A stretch of DNA of 64,000 bases from Aurantiacibacter atlanticus (GCF_001077815.2 NZ_CP011310.1:2852001-2916000); one strand, 5' to 3'. Numbered from the stretch's first letter, positions 49,892 to 59,076 are shown. Notes: generated by a model not told the origin, from the letters alone. Translations and numbers: made by a program.

Positions 49892-51307
49892 ATGGAAGAC
49901 GCGGAAAATATCGGCGGCAAGATAGCTGATCTGCAACATTTGAAGACCCGCATGCGGTCTTGGCTGAGCAAGGATGAAGAGCGCGGCATCTTCAAAATGG
50001 ATCGTACGGCGTTCACAGAGGCAGCGCTTTTCGACCTTGAAATGAAATACATCTTTGAACGCAATTGGGTGTATCTCGCGCATGAAAGTCAGGTTTCCGA
50101 ACCCAACGATTTCTTAACCACCAAGATTGGGCGTGTCCCCGTTATTGTGATGCGCAACAAAGCTGGCGAGCTGCATGGATTCGTCAATGCTTGTACCCAT
50201 CGCGGTGCGCGCCTGTGTCGCGAACGCGTCGGCAACAAGCGCAATCACATGTGTCCATTTCACGGTTGGACCTATTCGTCAGGTGGTGACCTGCTCGATG
50301 TGACTGATGAAAGTCTCGGAGGATATTCGCCCGCTTTCAGTCGCGACGATCTCGGTCTTGTTCCACTTGGAAAATTCGATGTTTATCGTGGCTTTATTTT
50401 CGGCAGCGTCTCTGCTGATGTGGAGCCGCTGGCTGATTACCTTGCCGGGTCAAAAGACTTTATCGACATGTTTGCCGACCAGTCGAAGACCGGCAAGATG
50501 GAAGTCCTGCCTGGAACCAATCGCTATCGCTATCACGGCAATTGGAAGATGCAGGTAGAGAACGGCCTTGATGGTTATCACGTGATGACCACGCATGCGA
50601 ACTACTTCATGACCGTGCAGCGGCGTGTAGAGGGGCTATCGAAGAACGATACCAAGGCGATCGATTTTGATGGTTTTTCGGCTCGCGATGGCGGTTCGTT
50701 CTCATTTAAGAATGGCCATACTGTGCTGTGGGCAGACTATGCCAATTACATGGATCGACCCAATTATCGGATCCTGGATTGGCTTGAAGAATCTCACGGC
50801 GCCGAAAAGGCAAAGTGGATGAACAAGCGCATCCGCAACCTGCTGCTGTTCCCGAACGTTTTCTTGATGGATCAGACCAGCACGCAAATTCGTATTATTC
50901 AGCCGATTTCAGTCAATGAGACTGAGATCAGCACCGTGTGCATCGCCCCCGTTGGCGAAGATCAGGAAGCGCGGACGCTGCGCCTGCGCCAGTATGAAGA
51001 TTTCTTCAACTCAACCGGCATGGCCACACCTGACGATCTGACCGAGTTCAATAACTGTCAAACCGCCTATGCTGCAGGGGAAGGTCTGTATAACGAGATG
51101 TCTCGTGGCGCGACCCGCTGGGAGACTGGTCCAGGCAAATTCGGCGAGCCGCTGGATGTCGATGTCGTCAAGAGCAGCCCATCGGTAGCTGACGAGGGCC
51201 TCTATGTCGCGATCCATGATGAATGGGTCGATATCATGGAAAAAGCGATAGACAGCGAATGCGAGGAACTTTCTGCTCAGCGTGAACGAATTCGGGAGGA
51301 GGCGTAA
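49892..51307 (+). CDS. benA: benzoate/toluate 1,2-dioxygenase alpha subunit
   Basis: Catalytic subunit of a Rieske dioxygenase that turns benzoate or a toluate into a cis-dihydrodiol carboxylate, 471 residues. The N-terminal FTEAALFDLEMKYIFERNWVYLAHESQV is characteristic of BenA/XylX. Rieske ligands are in CTHRGARLCRERVGNKRNHMCPFHGW; iron site ENGLDGYHVMTTHANYF. It starts the long plus-strand operon that reaches 62867 and its stop overlaps the beta-subunit start (TAATG). No BenC-type reductase follows, which is unusual because BenC normally is the third gene. Confidence 0.9.
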   Translation: MEDAENIGGKIADLQHLKTRMRSWLSKDEERGIFKMDRTAFTEAALFDLEMKYIFERNWVYLAHESQVSEPNDFLTTKIGRVPVIVMRNKAGELHGFVNACTHRGARLCRERVGNKRNHMCPFHGWTYSSGGDLLDVTDESLGGYSPAFSRDDLGLVPLGKFDVYRGFIFGSVSADVEPLADYLAGSKDFIDMFADQSKTGKMEVLPGTNRYRYHGNWKMQVENGLDGYHVMTTHANYFMTVQRRVEGLSKNDTKAIDFDGFSARDGGSFSFKNGHTVLWADYANYMDRPNYRILDWLEESHGAEKAKWMNKRIRNLLLFPNVFLMDQTSTQIRIIQPISVNETEISTVCIAPVGEDQEARTLRLRQYEDFFNSTGMATPDDLTEFNNCQTAYAAGEGLYNEMSRGATRWETGPGKFGEPLDVDVVKSSPSVADEGLYVAIHDEWVDIMEKAIDSECEELSAQRERIREEA

Positions 51308-51801
51308 TGACGGACACCAACGCGCGTTGGTTGGCGGTCTCCCAATTTCTTGGCCGGGAAGCGCTTTTTCTTGATGACAAGGACTGGGATAGCTGGCTGG
51401 AATTATACCATGAAGATGCCGAATACTGGGTACCTGCATGGGACGACCACGAAAGACCGACCAACGATCCCCAGCATGAAGTTTCGCTGATTTATTACCC
51501 AAATCGTGGCGGGCTTGAGGATCGCGTTTTTCGTATCCGTACGCGGCGCTCTTCTGCGAGTACGCCCCCACCCCGGACCGTCCATTTGTTCACGCTTCTG
51601 GCGGTGGAAGAGAAGGACGGACTCGTTCATGTTCGCACTTCTTGGAACACCACTTCTTTCTTAGAAGAGACTGTATCAACTCTCAGCGGACACGCTCATT
51701 ACGACCTTGAGCCGACGGGTGATACTTTCGTTATAAAGCGCAAGAAGACAATCGTAACGACGGATATTTTCCGGGAGGTTGCGGATGTCTACAGCCTCTG
51801 A
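51307..51801 (+). CDS. benB: benzoate/toluate 1,2-dioxygenase beta subunit
   Basis: Structural subunit, 164 residues, of the BenB/XylY kind: VSQFLGREALFLDDKDWDSWLELYHEDAEYWVPAWDD at the N-terminus, LIYYPNRGGLEDRVFRIRTRRSSASTPPPRTVHLF, and FVIKRKKTIVTTDIFREV near the end. Overlaps benA by 1 bp and the next gene by 17 bp, so all three should be translationally coupled. Confidence 0.9.
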   Translation: MTDTNARWLAVSQFLGREALFLDDKDWDSWLELYHEDAEYWVPAWDDHERPTNDPQHEVSLIYYPNRGGLEDRVFRIRTRRSSASTPPPRTVHLFTLLAVEEKDGLVHVRTSWNTTSFLEETVSTLSGHAHYDLEPTGDTFVIKRKKTIVTTDIFREVADVYSL

Positions 51802-52813
51802 TCGGCGACCTGCAGCGGGTTCGCGACCGGTCGTTGGCACCATGATAGGCGACCCGGCGGGCATAGGCCCGGAGGTTGCCGTAAAAGCGCTCGCATCGGG
51901 CCGGGTCCATGATGTGTCGGTTCCGGTTTTGCTTGGCTCTGCCGCGGCGGTGGAACGTGCGCTGAAGTTCACCGGGCTGAATGCCCGGGTGCGCGTAATG
52001 CAGCAGTTCGAGAAACCGAGCGACGATCCGGCCATTATCGATGTCATCGATACCGGCGCTTTGCCTGAAGGTGTTTTGCCCTTGGGTGAGGATACCGAAG
52101 CAGCAGGCCATGCCAGCGCGCAATGGCTCGACGAGCTTGATGCACTGGCACGTGACGGCAGTTTCGCCGCCACGATCATGGGACCGATCAGCACTGGATC
52201 GCTGAAGATGGCGGGCAAGATTGACAAGGTCATCAGCCCAACCCCGGGCGAAAGCTATCTCGTGCTTTTGACGGGGCCCCTGCGCGTTGCTCATCTAACC
52301 GATCACATGCCATTGCGGCAGGTAATCGACGTCATTTCATCAGATCTTGTGGCGAGTGCCCTCGAGCAATTGAACGATGCGATGACTTCATGGGGCATCG
52401 TTCGCCCCCGGATCGCCGTTGCAGGCCTCAATCCACACGCCGCAGGTGATGAGGATCGCGATGTAATCGCTCCCGGGGTGGAGCTGGCAAGATCGAAGGG
52501 GATTAACGTCGAAGGACCGATCCCCCCTGACTCGGTTTTCCGCCAGTGTATCGAGGGGCGCTATGATATGGTTCTCGCAATGTTCCACGATCAGGGACAT
52601 ATCGCTGTAAAGACTTGGGGATTCTCAGGGAATTGCGTGATCATGATGGGGCCACCTTATCTACACATGTCCGTAGCCCACGGCACGGCCTACGACATTG
52701 CTGGCAAGGGTACGGCAGATGCCGAAATGATGCTGAGCGCCATGCTTACCGCAGGGCGCCTCGCCTCTGGAGGCGGTTTCGAAGAAGCTAGGGAGAGCTC
52801 TGATGAACATTAA
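51785..52813 (+). CDS. PdxA-family dehydrogenase, probable cis-dihydrodiol carboxylate dehydrogenase (TphB-like)
   Basis: Metal-dependent oxidative decarboxylase, 342 residues. Family marks: GTMIGDPAGIGPEVAVKAL, GLNPHAAGDEDRDVIAPGVELA, the metal histidines in MFHDQGHIAVKTWGF and SVAHGTAYDIAGKGTAD. PdxA proper acts on 4-phosphohydroxy-threonine in pyridoxine synthesis, but in terephthalate clusters the homologue TphB aromatises the diol carboxylate with loss of CO2. Here it takes the place of BenD (an SDR) after benAB, so it probably makes catechol from the benzoate diol. The ATG at 51785 has GGGAGG 6 nt upstream; it overlaps benB and the next Rieske gene. Confidence 0.8.
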   Translation: MSTASDRRPAAGSRPVVGTMIGDPAGIGPEVAVKALASGRVHDVSVPVLLGSAAAVERALKFTGLNARVRVMQQFEKPSDDPAIIDVIDTGALPEGVLPLGEDTEAAGHASAQWLDELDALARDGSFAATIMGPISTGSLKMAGKIDKVISPTPGESYLVLLTGPLRVAHLTDHMPLRQVIDVISSDLVASALEQLNDAMTSWGIVRPRIAVAGLNPHAAGDEDRDVIAPGVELARSKGINVEGPIPPDSVFRQCIEGRYDMVLAMFHDQGHIAVKTWGFSGNCVIMMGPPYLHMSVAHGTAYDIAGKGTADAEMMLSAMLTAGRLASGGGFEEARESSDEH

Positions 52814-54080
52814 TAACCCGGAACTGGTAAAAAATTCGACGCCTACGTCAATTGATTACGCAGTCTATCACAGCCCTGAAATATTCGCTGCCGAGCAGAA
52901 GAATATCTTTCGCGGAAAAACCTGGTCCTACATAGGATTGGAGGCCGAAATCCCGAACAAGGGTGATTTCCGGTCAACTCATGTAGGGCAGACGCCTATT
53001 GTCATGGTGCGGGGCGATAATGGAGAGATCCATGCCTGGGTGAATCGCTGCGCCCATAAAGGGGCAACGGTATGCCGTTCGCTGCGCGGAAATCGCGCTG
53101 ACGATGCATTCGTTTGTGTCTATCATCAGTGGTCCTACGACGCGACAGGCAAGCTGACAGGCGTACCTTTTCGCCGCGGCCTGAAGGGTGTCGGCGGCTA
53201 TCCAAAGGATTTCGATCTGGAGGCACATTCGCTCGAACAGCTTCGGGTCGAGACTTTCGAAGGAATGGTATTCGGTACATTCAGTGATGACGTTGCCGGG
53301 CTGGAAGAATTTCTCGGCCCGGTTATGCGCAAATATATTGCACGCGTGTTCCAGCGCCCTGTCAAAGTGCTGGGCTATGCGCGGCAATATATGGCGGGGA
53401 ACTGGAAGCTATATTCCGAAAACAGTCGTGACAGCTATCACGGTGGACTGCTGCACCTGTTCTATCCGACGTTTGGCATATATCGGCAGAGCCAGGAAAG
53501 CGCCGGTGAATTGTCGGAGGAAGGCTTCCACAATGTCTTCACCGTCTCAAAGCCGAAGGGCGATGTTGATTACAGCTCATTCGGGGACGAAGCCAATCGC
53601 CAGATGCAAGGTGAGGCAAAGCTGCAAGATGAAAGGGTGATCGCATTCCGCCCGGAGATTGACGATGATGTCGGACTGCATATTCAGTCAGTCTTCCCCT
53701 CGGTCGTCGTTCAGCAAATTCAAAATACTCTGGCCACGCGTCAGATCGTCACTCATGGCCCTGACAAGACCGAATTGGTCTGGACCTATTTCGGCTATGC
53801 TGATGACGATGAAGAAACTACGCGCCATCGCTTGAGAAACCTGAATCTCGTGGGGCCGTCTGGCCTAATCTCGATGGAGGACGGTGAGGCAGTGGAACTT
53901 TGCCAGCAGGGCACACTCGGGGCCGAAGGCAAGCATAGCTTTGTCGAAATGGGTGGCATTGATGTGCAAGAGTATTATGCGCCTATGGGAATGGACGAAA
54001 ACTCTGTGCGCGGATTCTGGAAAGGGTATTTGAGTCTAATGGGCGATTCTCTGGTGGATGCCGCAGGAGAAGCTGCGTGA
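52803..54080 (+). CDS. Rieske oxygenase alpha subunit, salicylate-hydroxylase type (second copy)
   Basis: 425 residues, clearly paralogous to the protein at 46611. Rieske ligands CAHKGATVCRSLRGNRADDAFVCVYHQW (spacing one residue longer than in the paralogue), iron site NSRDSYHGGLLHLFY, and GVPFRRGLKGVGGYPKDFD, WTYFGYADDDEE, LVGPSGLISMEDGEAVEL. Expected reaction is hydroxylation of salicylate or an analogue to catechol. It overlaps the PdxA-like gene by 11 bp and the beta gene by 4 bp, so it is embedded in the benzoate/meta operon. The two paralogues may differ in substituted salicylate preference. Confidence 0.88.
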   Translation: MNINNPELVKNSTPTSIDYAVYHSPEIFAAEQKNIFRGKTWSYIGLEAEIPNKGDFRSTHVGQTPIVMVRGDNGEIHAWVNRCAHKGATVCRSLRGNRADDAFVCVYHQWSYDATGKLTGVPFRRGLKGVGGYPKDFDLEAHSLEQLRVETFEGMVFGTFSDDVAGLEEFLGPVMRKYIARVFQRPVKVLGYARQYMAGNWKLYSENSRDSYHGGLLHLFYPTFGIYRQSQESAGELSEEGFHNVFTVSKPKGDVDYSSFGDEANRQMQGEAKLQDERVIAFRPEIDDDVGLHIQSVFPSVVVQQIQNTLATRQIVTHGPDKTELVWTYFGYADDDEETTRHRLRNLNLVGPSGLISMEDGEAVELCQQGTLGAEGKHSFVEMGGIDVQEYYAPMGMDENSVRGFWKGYLSLMGDSLVDAAGEAA

Positions 54081-54556
54081 GCATCCCGCAGGAAGACGCG
54101 CAGCGCGCCATAGACGATCTCAATGCGGCCTACGGCCTGTGCCTTGACGATGAGAGACTGGAGCAATGGCCAGAATTCTTCGTGGAGGAGTGCCTGTATC
54201 AGATCATTGCTCGCGAAAATGTCGATAATGGACTGCCAGCCGCAGTCATGTATTGCGATAGCAAGGGAATGCTTATCGACCGGGTAGTAGCCTTACGCAA
54301 AGCGAATGTTTTTCCTGAACATTTCAATCGCCACCTGACGGGACGCTCAGTAATTACCGGACAGGAAGGCAATATTGTCTCGGCCGAATCAAGCTATGTC
54401 GTTTTCCAGACGCGCAATGACGGGGAAACGCACATTTATAATGCAGGAAAATATGTGGACCAGTTCGACTTTACAGACGCCGAAGTGCGCTTAAGAAGCC
54501 GGACTTGTGTGTACGATACTTTGCGGATTCCAACACTGCTCGCCACCCCCATTTAA
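54077..54556 (+). CDS. Rieske oxygenase beta subunit (second salicylate-type)
   Basis: Partner of the preceding alpha subunit, 159 residues. Motifs run parallel to the beta subunit at 47898: LNAAYGLCLDDERLEQWPEFFVEECLYQIIARENVDNG, IDRVVALRKANVFPEHFNRHLTGRSVI, RSRTCVYDTLRIPTLLATPI. The GTG start overlaps the alpha stop (GTGA). A gap of about 46 bp separates it from the GST gene. Confidence 0.87.
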   Translation: MSIPQEDAQRAIDDLNAAYGLCLDDERLEQWPEFFVEECLYQIIARENVDNGLPAAVMYCDSKGMLIDRVVALRKANVFPEHFNRHLTGRSVITGQEGNIVSAESSYVVFQTRNDGETHIYNAGKYVDQFDFTDAEVRLRSRTCVYDTLRIPTLLATPI

Positions 54557-54602
54557 AACCCATTTTCTTTACCAACCGATTACATAATCTGGAGTGTCCA
54601 TT

Positions 54603-55208
54603 ATGAAGCTTTTCGCAAGTCCTGGTGCCTGTTCGCTGGCTCCGCACATTGCTCTAAGAGAAATCGGTGCCGATTTCGAATTGACCAAGGTCGATCTCGC
54701 TACTCGCAAGACAGAAAACGGAGAGGATTTTCTTTCGGTAAATCCCTCGGGCAAGGTTCCTGCGTTGACGCTCGATAACGGTGAAACTCTCACCGAAAAT
54801 CCTGCTATTCTAAGCTATATTGCAGACCAAAAGCCTGAGTCCGGTCTCGCGCCAAGCGAAGGTACATTTGATCGCTATACTCTACTCAGTCGGCTCAGCT
54901 TCCTTGCCTCGGAATTTCACAAGGCATTCGTGCCTTTGTTCCATCCTGGCAGTGACGAAAAATCCAAGGCTGCGGCTGCAGAGAATGTCAAACAGCACCT
55001 TGCTGCCTTGAATGAGGAACTGTCCGACGCAGAATATTATTGCGGAGATAGTTTCAGCGTGGCCGACATCTATCTCTTTGTCATGCTGGGCTGGCCCAAC
55101 CATGTGGGCATTGATATGAGCGCTTACCCTGCGCTTGGTGCTTATTGCGGACGGATCGCTCAGCGTCCGTCAGTGGGCGCGGCTCTTCAGGCGGAGGGGC
55201 TTGCTTAG
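54603..55208 (+). CDS. glutathione S-transferase, BphK type
   Basis: Cytosolic beta-class GST of 201 residues. Starts MKLFASPGACSLAPHI with the catalytic Cys10 of BphK, then the cis-Pro loop NPSGKVPAL and the glutathione motif ENPAILSYIAD, and the C-terminal helix bundle motif FSVADIYLFVMLGW. I prefer the ATG at 54603, with GGAG 8 nt upstream, over a GTG at 54594. BphK-type GSTs are frequent in PAH and biphenyl clusters; they may reduce or detoxify halogenated or reactive ring-cleavage products. It is in the middle of the meta operon. Confidence 0.88.
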   Translation: MKLFASPGACSLAPHIALREIGADFELTKVDLATRKTENGEDFLSVNPSGKVPALTLDNGETLTENPAILSYIADQKPESGLAPSEGTFDRYTLLSRLSFLASEFHKAFVPLFHPGSDEKSKAAAAENVKQHLAALNEELSDAEYYCGDSFSVADIYLFVMLGWPNHVGIDMSAYPALGAYCGRIAQRPSVGAALQAEGLA

Positions 55209-55305
55209 GATTAAATTGTGGACTTCACGACAGCACATCTGAAATTGTGAAGCAGTTCCACAGCATGCAGGACGTGGTGAAATTTCCGAAGGTCGAAAAA
55301 GGTAT

Positions 55306-56163
55306 ATGGCGAATATGACAGAGAATGGTGACCGCCCTGAGATAGGCAAGTCTCTCGTCGTTGATGGTAGCGCGACCAATTACCATGACATGGGTGACGG
55401 AAGCCCCGTCTTGCTTATCCACGGTTCCGGCCCAGGCGTAACCGCCTGGGCCAACTGGCGGCTAAACCTGCCAGAGCTGACAAGTGAGTTTCGCACTATT
55501 GCGCCAGACATGTTCGGGTTCGGATATTCAGACAGCAAGGGTCGGATAGAGAACAAGCAAGTTTGGGTTGATCAACTCGCTGGTTTTCTTGACGGACTGG
55601 GGATTGATAAGGTTTCAGTCGTTGGCAATTCTTTTGGCGGGGGCATCGCCCTGGCTTTCATGATAGCTCATCCTGATCGTATCGACCGCGCCGTCCTGAT
55701 GGGTCCGGCTGGACTGAATTTTCCGATCACTCCTGCTCTTGACAAGGTCTGGGGCTATGAGCCCTCCCCGGAAGCGATGAGGGAGTCGTTGGAATATCTC
55801 GCGTGGGATCACAGTCGGCTCACCGACGATCTGATCCAGTCTCGCTATGAAGCCAGCATTCGTCCCGGCGCGCAAGAGCCATACAATGCCACATTCGGAG
55901 GCGCTGATCGCCAGGCCAATGTCGCAATGCTTGCAAGCAGTGAGGATGACATCGCCGCGCTGCCGCATGAGACGCTGATACTACATGGCATTTCGGATCA
56001 GGTCATTCCGCTGGACTCAACGGTCCGCTTGGCCACGCTGATGCAACGTGCGGACTTGCATGTCTTTGCAGAATGCGGGCACTGGGTTCAGATTGAACGT
56101 ATGGCGAGCTTCAACCGCATGGTGACAGAATTTTTCAAGAACGGCCTTAAGGCCAAGAAATAG
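55306..56163 (+). CDS. xylF: 2-hydroxymuconic semialdehyde hydrolase (meta-cleavage product hydrolase)
   Basis: Alpha/beta hydrolase of 285 residues acting on ketone-type meta-cleavage products (XylF/TodF/DmpD). Triad: Ser in GNSFGGG, Asp in GISDQVIP, His in CGHWVQIER; oxyanion motif HGSGPGVTAWANW. Upstream AAAAAGG lies close to the ATG at 55306; an in-frame ATG at 55315 is also possible. It is encoded 97 bp after the GST gene and 12 bp before the catechol 2,3-dioxygenase. It gives the hydrolytic branch for 3-substituted catechols, while xylG gives the oxidative branch. Confidence 0.9.
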   Translation: MANMTENGDRPEIGKSLVVDGSATNYHDMGDGSPVLLIHGSGPGVTAWANWRLNLPELTSEFRTIAPDMFGFGYSDSKGRIENKQVWVDQLAGFLDGLGIDKVSVVGNSFGGGIALAFMIAHPDRIDRAVLMGPAGLNFPITPALDKVWGYEPSPEAMRESLEYLAWDHSRLTDDLIQSRYEASIRPGAQEPYNATFGGADRQANVAMLASSEDDIAALPHETLILHGISDQVIPLDSTVRLATLMQRADLHVFAECGHWVQIERMASFNRMVTEFFKNGLKAKK

Positions 56164-56175
56164 AGGATATCAATC

Positions 56176-57099
56176 ATGGCATTAACCGGAGTAATTCGGC
56201 CCGGATACGTCCAGCTGCGAGTTCTGGATATCGAAGAGTCTATCAAGCATTATCGTGATCGTATCGGCCTTAATCTCGTCGCGCGCGAAGGTGATCGGGC
56301 GTTTTTCCAAGCCTTTGACGAGTTTGACCGGCACAGCATCATCCTGCGTGAAGCGGATTCCGCTGGCATGGATGTCATGGGCTTCAAGGTCATCAAAGAT
56401 GCAGATCTCGATCACTTCGCTGAACGTCTTTTGGACATGGGCGTCCATGTTGAAGTTATCGCCGCAGGGGAGGACCCCGGTGTAGGCCGCAAAATCCGAT
56501 TCAACACCCCAACGCAGCACGTCTTTGAACTCTACGCCGAGATGGAACTTTCCGAAACCGGCCCTGCCACCAAAAACCCGGATGTCTGGATCGCCGAGCC
56601 TCGTGGCATGCGCGCAACGCGCTTCGATCACTGCGCGCTCAACGGCGTCGACATTTCCGCTTCAGCCAAGATCTTCGTAGAAGCGCTCGACTTCTCACTT
56701 ACCGAAGAGCTGGTGGATGAGGAAAGCGGGAACCGTCTCGGCATTTTCCTTTCGTGCAGCAACAAGGCACATGACGTAGCGTTTCTAGCCTATCCCGAGG
56801 ATGGCAAGATCCATCATACTTCCTTCTTCCTGGAATCTTGGCACGATGTGGGCCACGCTGCCGATATTATCAGCCGTTACGATATTTCGCTTGACATCGG
56901 GCCGACCCGTCACGGTATCACTCGCGGGCAGACGATCTACTTCTTCGACCCTTCGGGTAATCGAAATGAAACCTTCAGCGGCGGCTATATTTACTACCCC
57001 GACAACCCCCAGCGGATGTGGCAGGCCGAAAATGCCGGCAAGGCAATATTCTATTACGAGAAAGAACTGACCGATCGCTTTATGACGGTGAACACCTGA
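56176..57099 (+). CDS. xylE: catechol 2,3-dioxygenase
   Basis: Fe(II) extradiol dioxygenase opening catechol or methylcatechol to 2-hydroxymuconic semialdehyde, 307 residues. Ligands: His in RFDHCALNG (about residue 152), His in KIHHTSFFL (about 213), Glu in NRNETFSGGYIYYPD (about 264), matching XylE. The distal domain start (IRPGYVQLRVLDIEESIKHY) is likewise XylE-like. Located between xylF and a DUF336 gene, and the entry point for all catechol-forming steps in the window. Confidence 0.94.
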   Translation: MALTGVIRPGYVQLRVLDIEESIKHYRDRIGLNLVAREGDRAFFQAFDEFDRHSIILREADSAGMDVMGFKVIKDADLDHFAERLLDMGVHVEVIAAGEDPGVGRKIRFNTPTQHVFELYAEMELSETGPATKNPDVWIAEPRGMRATRFDHCALNGVDISASAKIFVEALDFSLTEELVDEESGNRLGIFLSCSNKAHDVAFLAYPEDGKIHHTSFFLESWHDVGHAADIISRYDISLDIGPTRHGITRGQTIYFFDPSGNRNETFSGGYIYYPDNPQRMWQAENAGKAIFYYEKELTDRFMTVNT

Positions 57100-57101
57100 T
57101 C

Positions 57102-57527
57102 ATGGAAAAGATAGTCTCAGTAAACGTCATCAGTCATAAACTGGCGCTCAAGGCAGCAGAAGCTACTGTTGCAAAAGGGAGCGAGCTTGGTTGTTCGATT
57201 GTGGTTGCAATTGTCGGGCCCGGGGGAGAGCTCATCGCTTTCTTGCGGGCCAATGGCGCACCCTTGCCATCAGCAAAAATCGCGCAGGACAAAGCCTACA
57301 GTGCAGCCAGCTTCAGGATCCCGACGCCGCAACTTTATGAAATGGTGTCGGGCAATCCCGCACTTCGTGACGGTATCATGTCCCAGCCGGGCATTGCATT
57401 GTTTGGCGGCGGCTTGCCGATTGAGATCGACGGCGAATTTGTCGGTGCAATCGGGGTTTCCGGCTCGACGGAGGAGCAGGACATTGAATGTGCCACTGCA
57501 GGTCTTGCCTCAATCGGCGCCAAATAG
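57102..57527 (+). CDS. GlcG/HbpS (DUF336) family protein
   Basis: Protein of 141 residues with the GlcG/HbpS fold: LALKAAEATVAKGSELGCSIVVAIVGPGGELIAFLRANGA, DKAYSAASFRIPT and LPIEIDGEFVGAIGVSGSTEEQD. HbpS binds haem in Streptomyces; in catabolic clusters the role is not known, but homologues often sit beside extradiol dioxygenase genes. It starts 2 bp after xylE and is followed by xylG after about 48 bp. It could help to reactivate the oxidised iron of the dioxygenase, like the ferredoxin XylT that is missing here; this is only a positional inference. Confidence 0.8.
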   Translation: MEKIVSVNVISHKLALKAAEATVAKGSELGCSIVVAIVGPGGELIAFLRANGAPLPSAKIAQDKAYSAASFRIPTPQLYEMVSGNPALRDGIMSQPGIALFGGGLPIEIDGEFVGAIGVSGSTEEQDIECATAGLASIGAK

Positions 57528-57575
57528 GTCTGATATCCGCTCCGGCAGCATCATATCGAGGAAATAACGATCCAA

Positions 57576-59060
57576 ATGTCTAGCAGATCCCCTCGTCCCG
57601 TGGACGATACTATTCTTAACTTTATTGGTGGCTCCTATCGCCAGGGAAGTGAACGAAAGACCTTCCCCAATTTTAATCCAGCAACCGGGGAGCAGATTGG
57701 TCTCGTTCAAGAGGCGAGCGCTGACGATGTTGCAGATGCGGTTGCCGCTGCCAAGAAGGCGCTCCAGGGGCCTTGGGGTAAGATGACAACCGCTGAACGG
57801 GTCAAGCTGATTTCTGCCGTGGCGACAGAGATTGAGCGCCGTTCAGATGATTTCCTCGAAGCGGAGGTGGCCGATACTGGTAAGCCTCGCGGAGTGGCTT
57901 CCCACATAGACATTCCGCGCGGGGCGGCCAATTTCCGAATGTTCGCCGATGTCATTTCGACGATACCCGGAGAAGCGTTTACCACCGACACGCCCGATGG
58001 GGGGCAGGCAAACAATTACACGGTTCGCAAGCCTAAAGGGGTGATCGCGGTAATCTGCCCGTGGAACTTCCCATTGCTGCTGATGACCTGGAAGGTCGGC
58101 CCGGCATTGGCTTGCGGCAATACCGTTGTGGTCAAGCCTTCGGAAGAAACACCGCGAACCGCCACACTGTTGGGCGAGGTAATGAACGCGGTTGGCATGC
58201 CCGAGGGCGTGTATAATGTAGTGCATGGGTTCGGGCCGAATTCGGCGGGTGAGTTTCTTACCTCAAATAGCGAAGTTGATGCGATTACCTTTACCGGCGA
58301 GACCGGCACGGGTCAGGCAATCATGCAGAAGGCCGCAATGGGCGTGCGTGACGTATCTTTCGAACTGGGAGGGAAAAACCCAGCGATCGTCTTCGCTGAT
58401 GCCGATCTCGACAAGGCCGTGGAAGGTCTGTCGCGCGCAGTTTTCCTGAATACTGGACAGGTATGTCTGGGGACGGAACGTGTCTATGTTGAACGCCCGA
58501 TCTACGAAGAGTTTGTCGAAAGGTTGGCGGCCGCTGGCAAGGGGTTCAAGCCGGGGGTGATCGACGATCCGACTTATCTTGGCCCGCTGATCAGTGCTGA
58601 GCATAGGGACAAGGTTCTTGGCTATTACAGCCGTGCCGTGGATGAAGGCGCGACCGTCGTAACTGGCGGAGGCGTGCCCAAGGTCGAAAATGCGCAAGCA
58701 GACGGCTTCTTCGTCGAACCGACCGTGTGGACCGGACTATCCCACGACAGTACAGTGATGCGTGAAGAAATCTTCGGCCCTTGTTGCGGAGTGATCCCCT
58801 TCGACGCCGAGGACGAAGTCATCGCGCTGGCGAATGATTCACCCTACGGCCTATGTGCCTCAATCTGGACTGAGAACATGTCTCGTGGACACCGCGTGGC
58901 AGCATCAATGGATGTCGGTGTCTGTTGGGTGAATTCCTGGTTCCTGCGCGATCTGCGTACCGCTTTCGGTGGATCTGGTCATTCCGGAATTGGCCGGGAG
59001 GGCGGCGTACACAGCCTCGAATTCTACACTGAACTTACCAATATCTGTGTTAAACTTTAA
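57576..59060 (+). CDS. xylG: 2-hydroxymuconic semialdehyde dehydrogenase
   Basis: NAD-dependent aldehyde dehydrogenase of 494 residues forming 4-oxalocrotonate. Catalytic Glu in SFELGGKNPAIVFADADLD, Cys in NTGQVCLGTERVYVERPIYEEF; ETGTGQAIMQKAA and the end FGGSGHSGIGREGGVHSLEFYTELTNIC are typical of XylG/DmpC. It stands at the normal place in a meta operon before the hydratase gene (16 bp). Confidence 0.92.
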   Translation: MSSRSPRPVDDTILNFIGGSYRQGSERKTFPNFNPATGEQIGLVQEASADDVADAVAAAKKALQGPWGKMTTAERVKLISAVATEIERRSDDFLEAEVADTGKPRGVASHIDIPRGAANFRMFADVISTIPGEAFTTDTPDGGQANNYTVRKPKGVIAVICPWNFPLLLMTWKVGPALACGNTVVVKPSEETPRTATLLGEVMNAVGMPEGVYNVVHGFGPNSAGEFLTSNSEVDAITFTGETGTGQAIMQKAAMGVRDVSFELGGKNPAIVFADADLDKAVEGLSRAVFLNTGQVCLGTERVYVERPIYEEFVERLAAAGKGFKPGVIDDPTYLGPLISAEHRDKVLGYYSRAVDEGATVVTGGGVPKVENAQADGFFVEPTVWTGLSHDSTVMREEIFGPCCGVIPFDAEDEVIALANDSPYGLCASIWTENMSRGHRVAASMDVGVCWVNSWFLRDLRTAFGGSGHSGIGREGGVHSLEFYTELTNICVKL

Positions 59061-59076
59061 GGATCTGTAACCCCTC

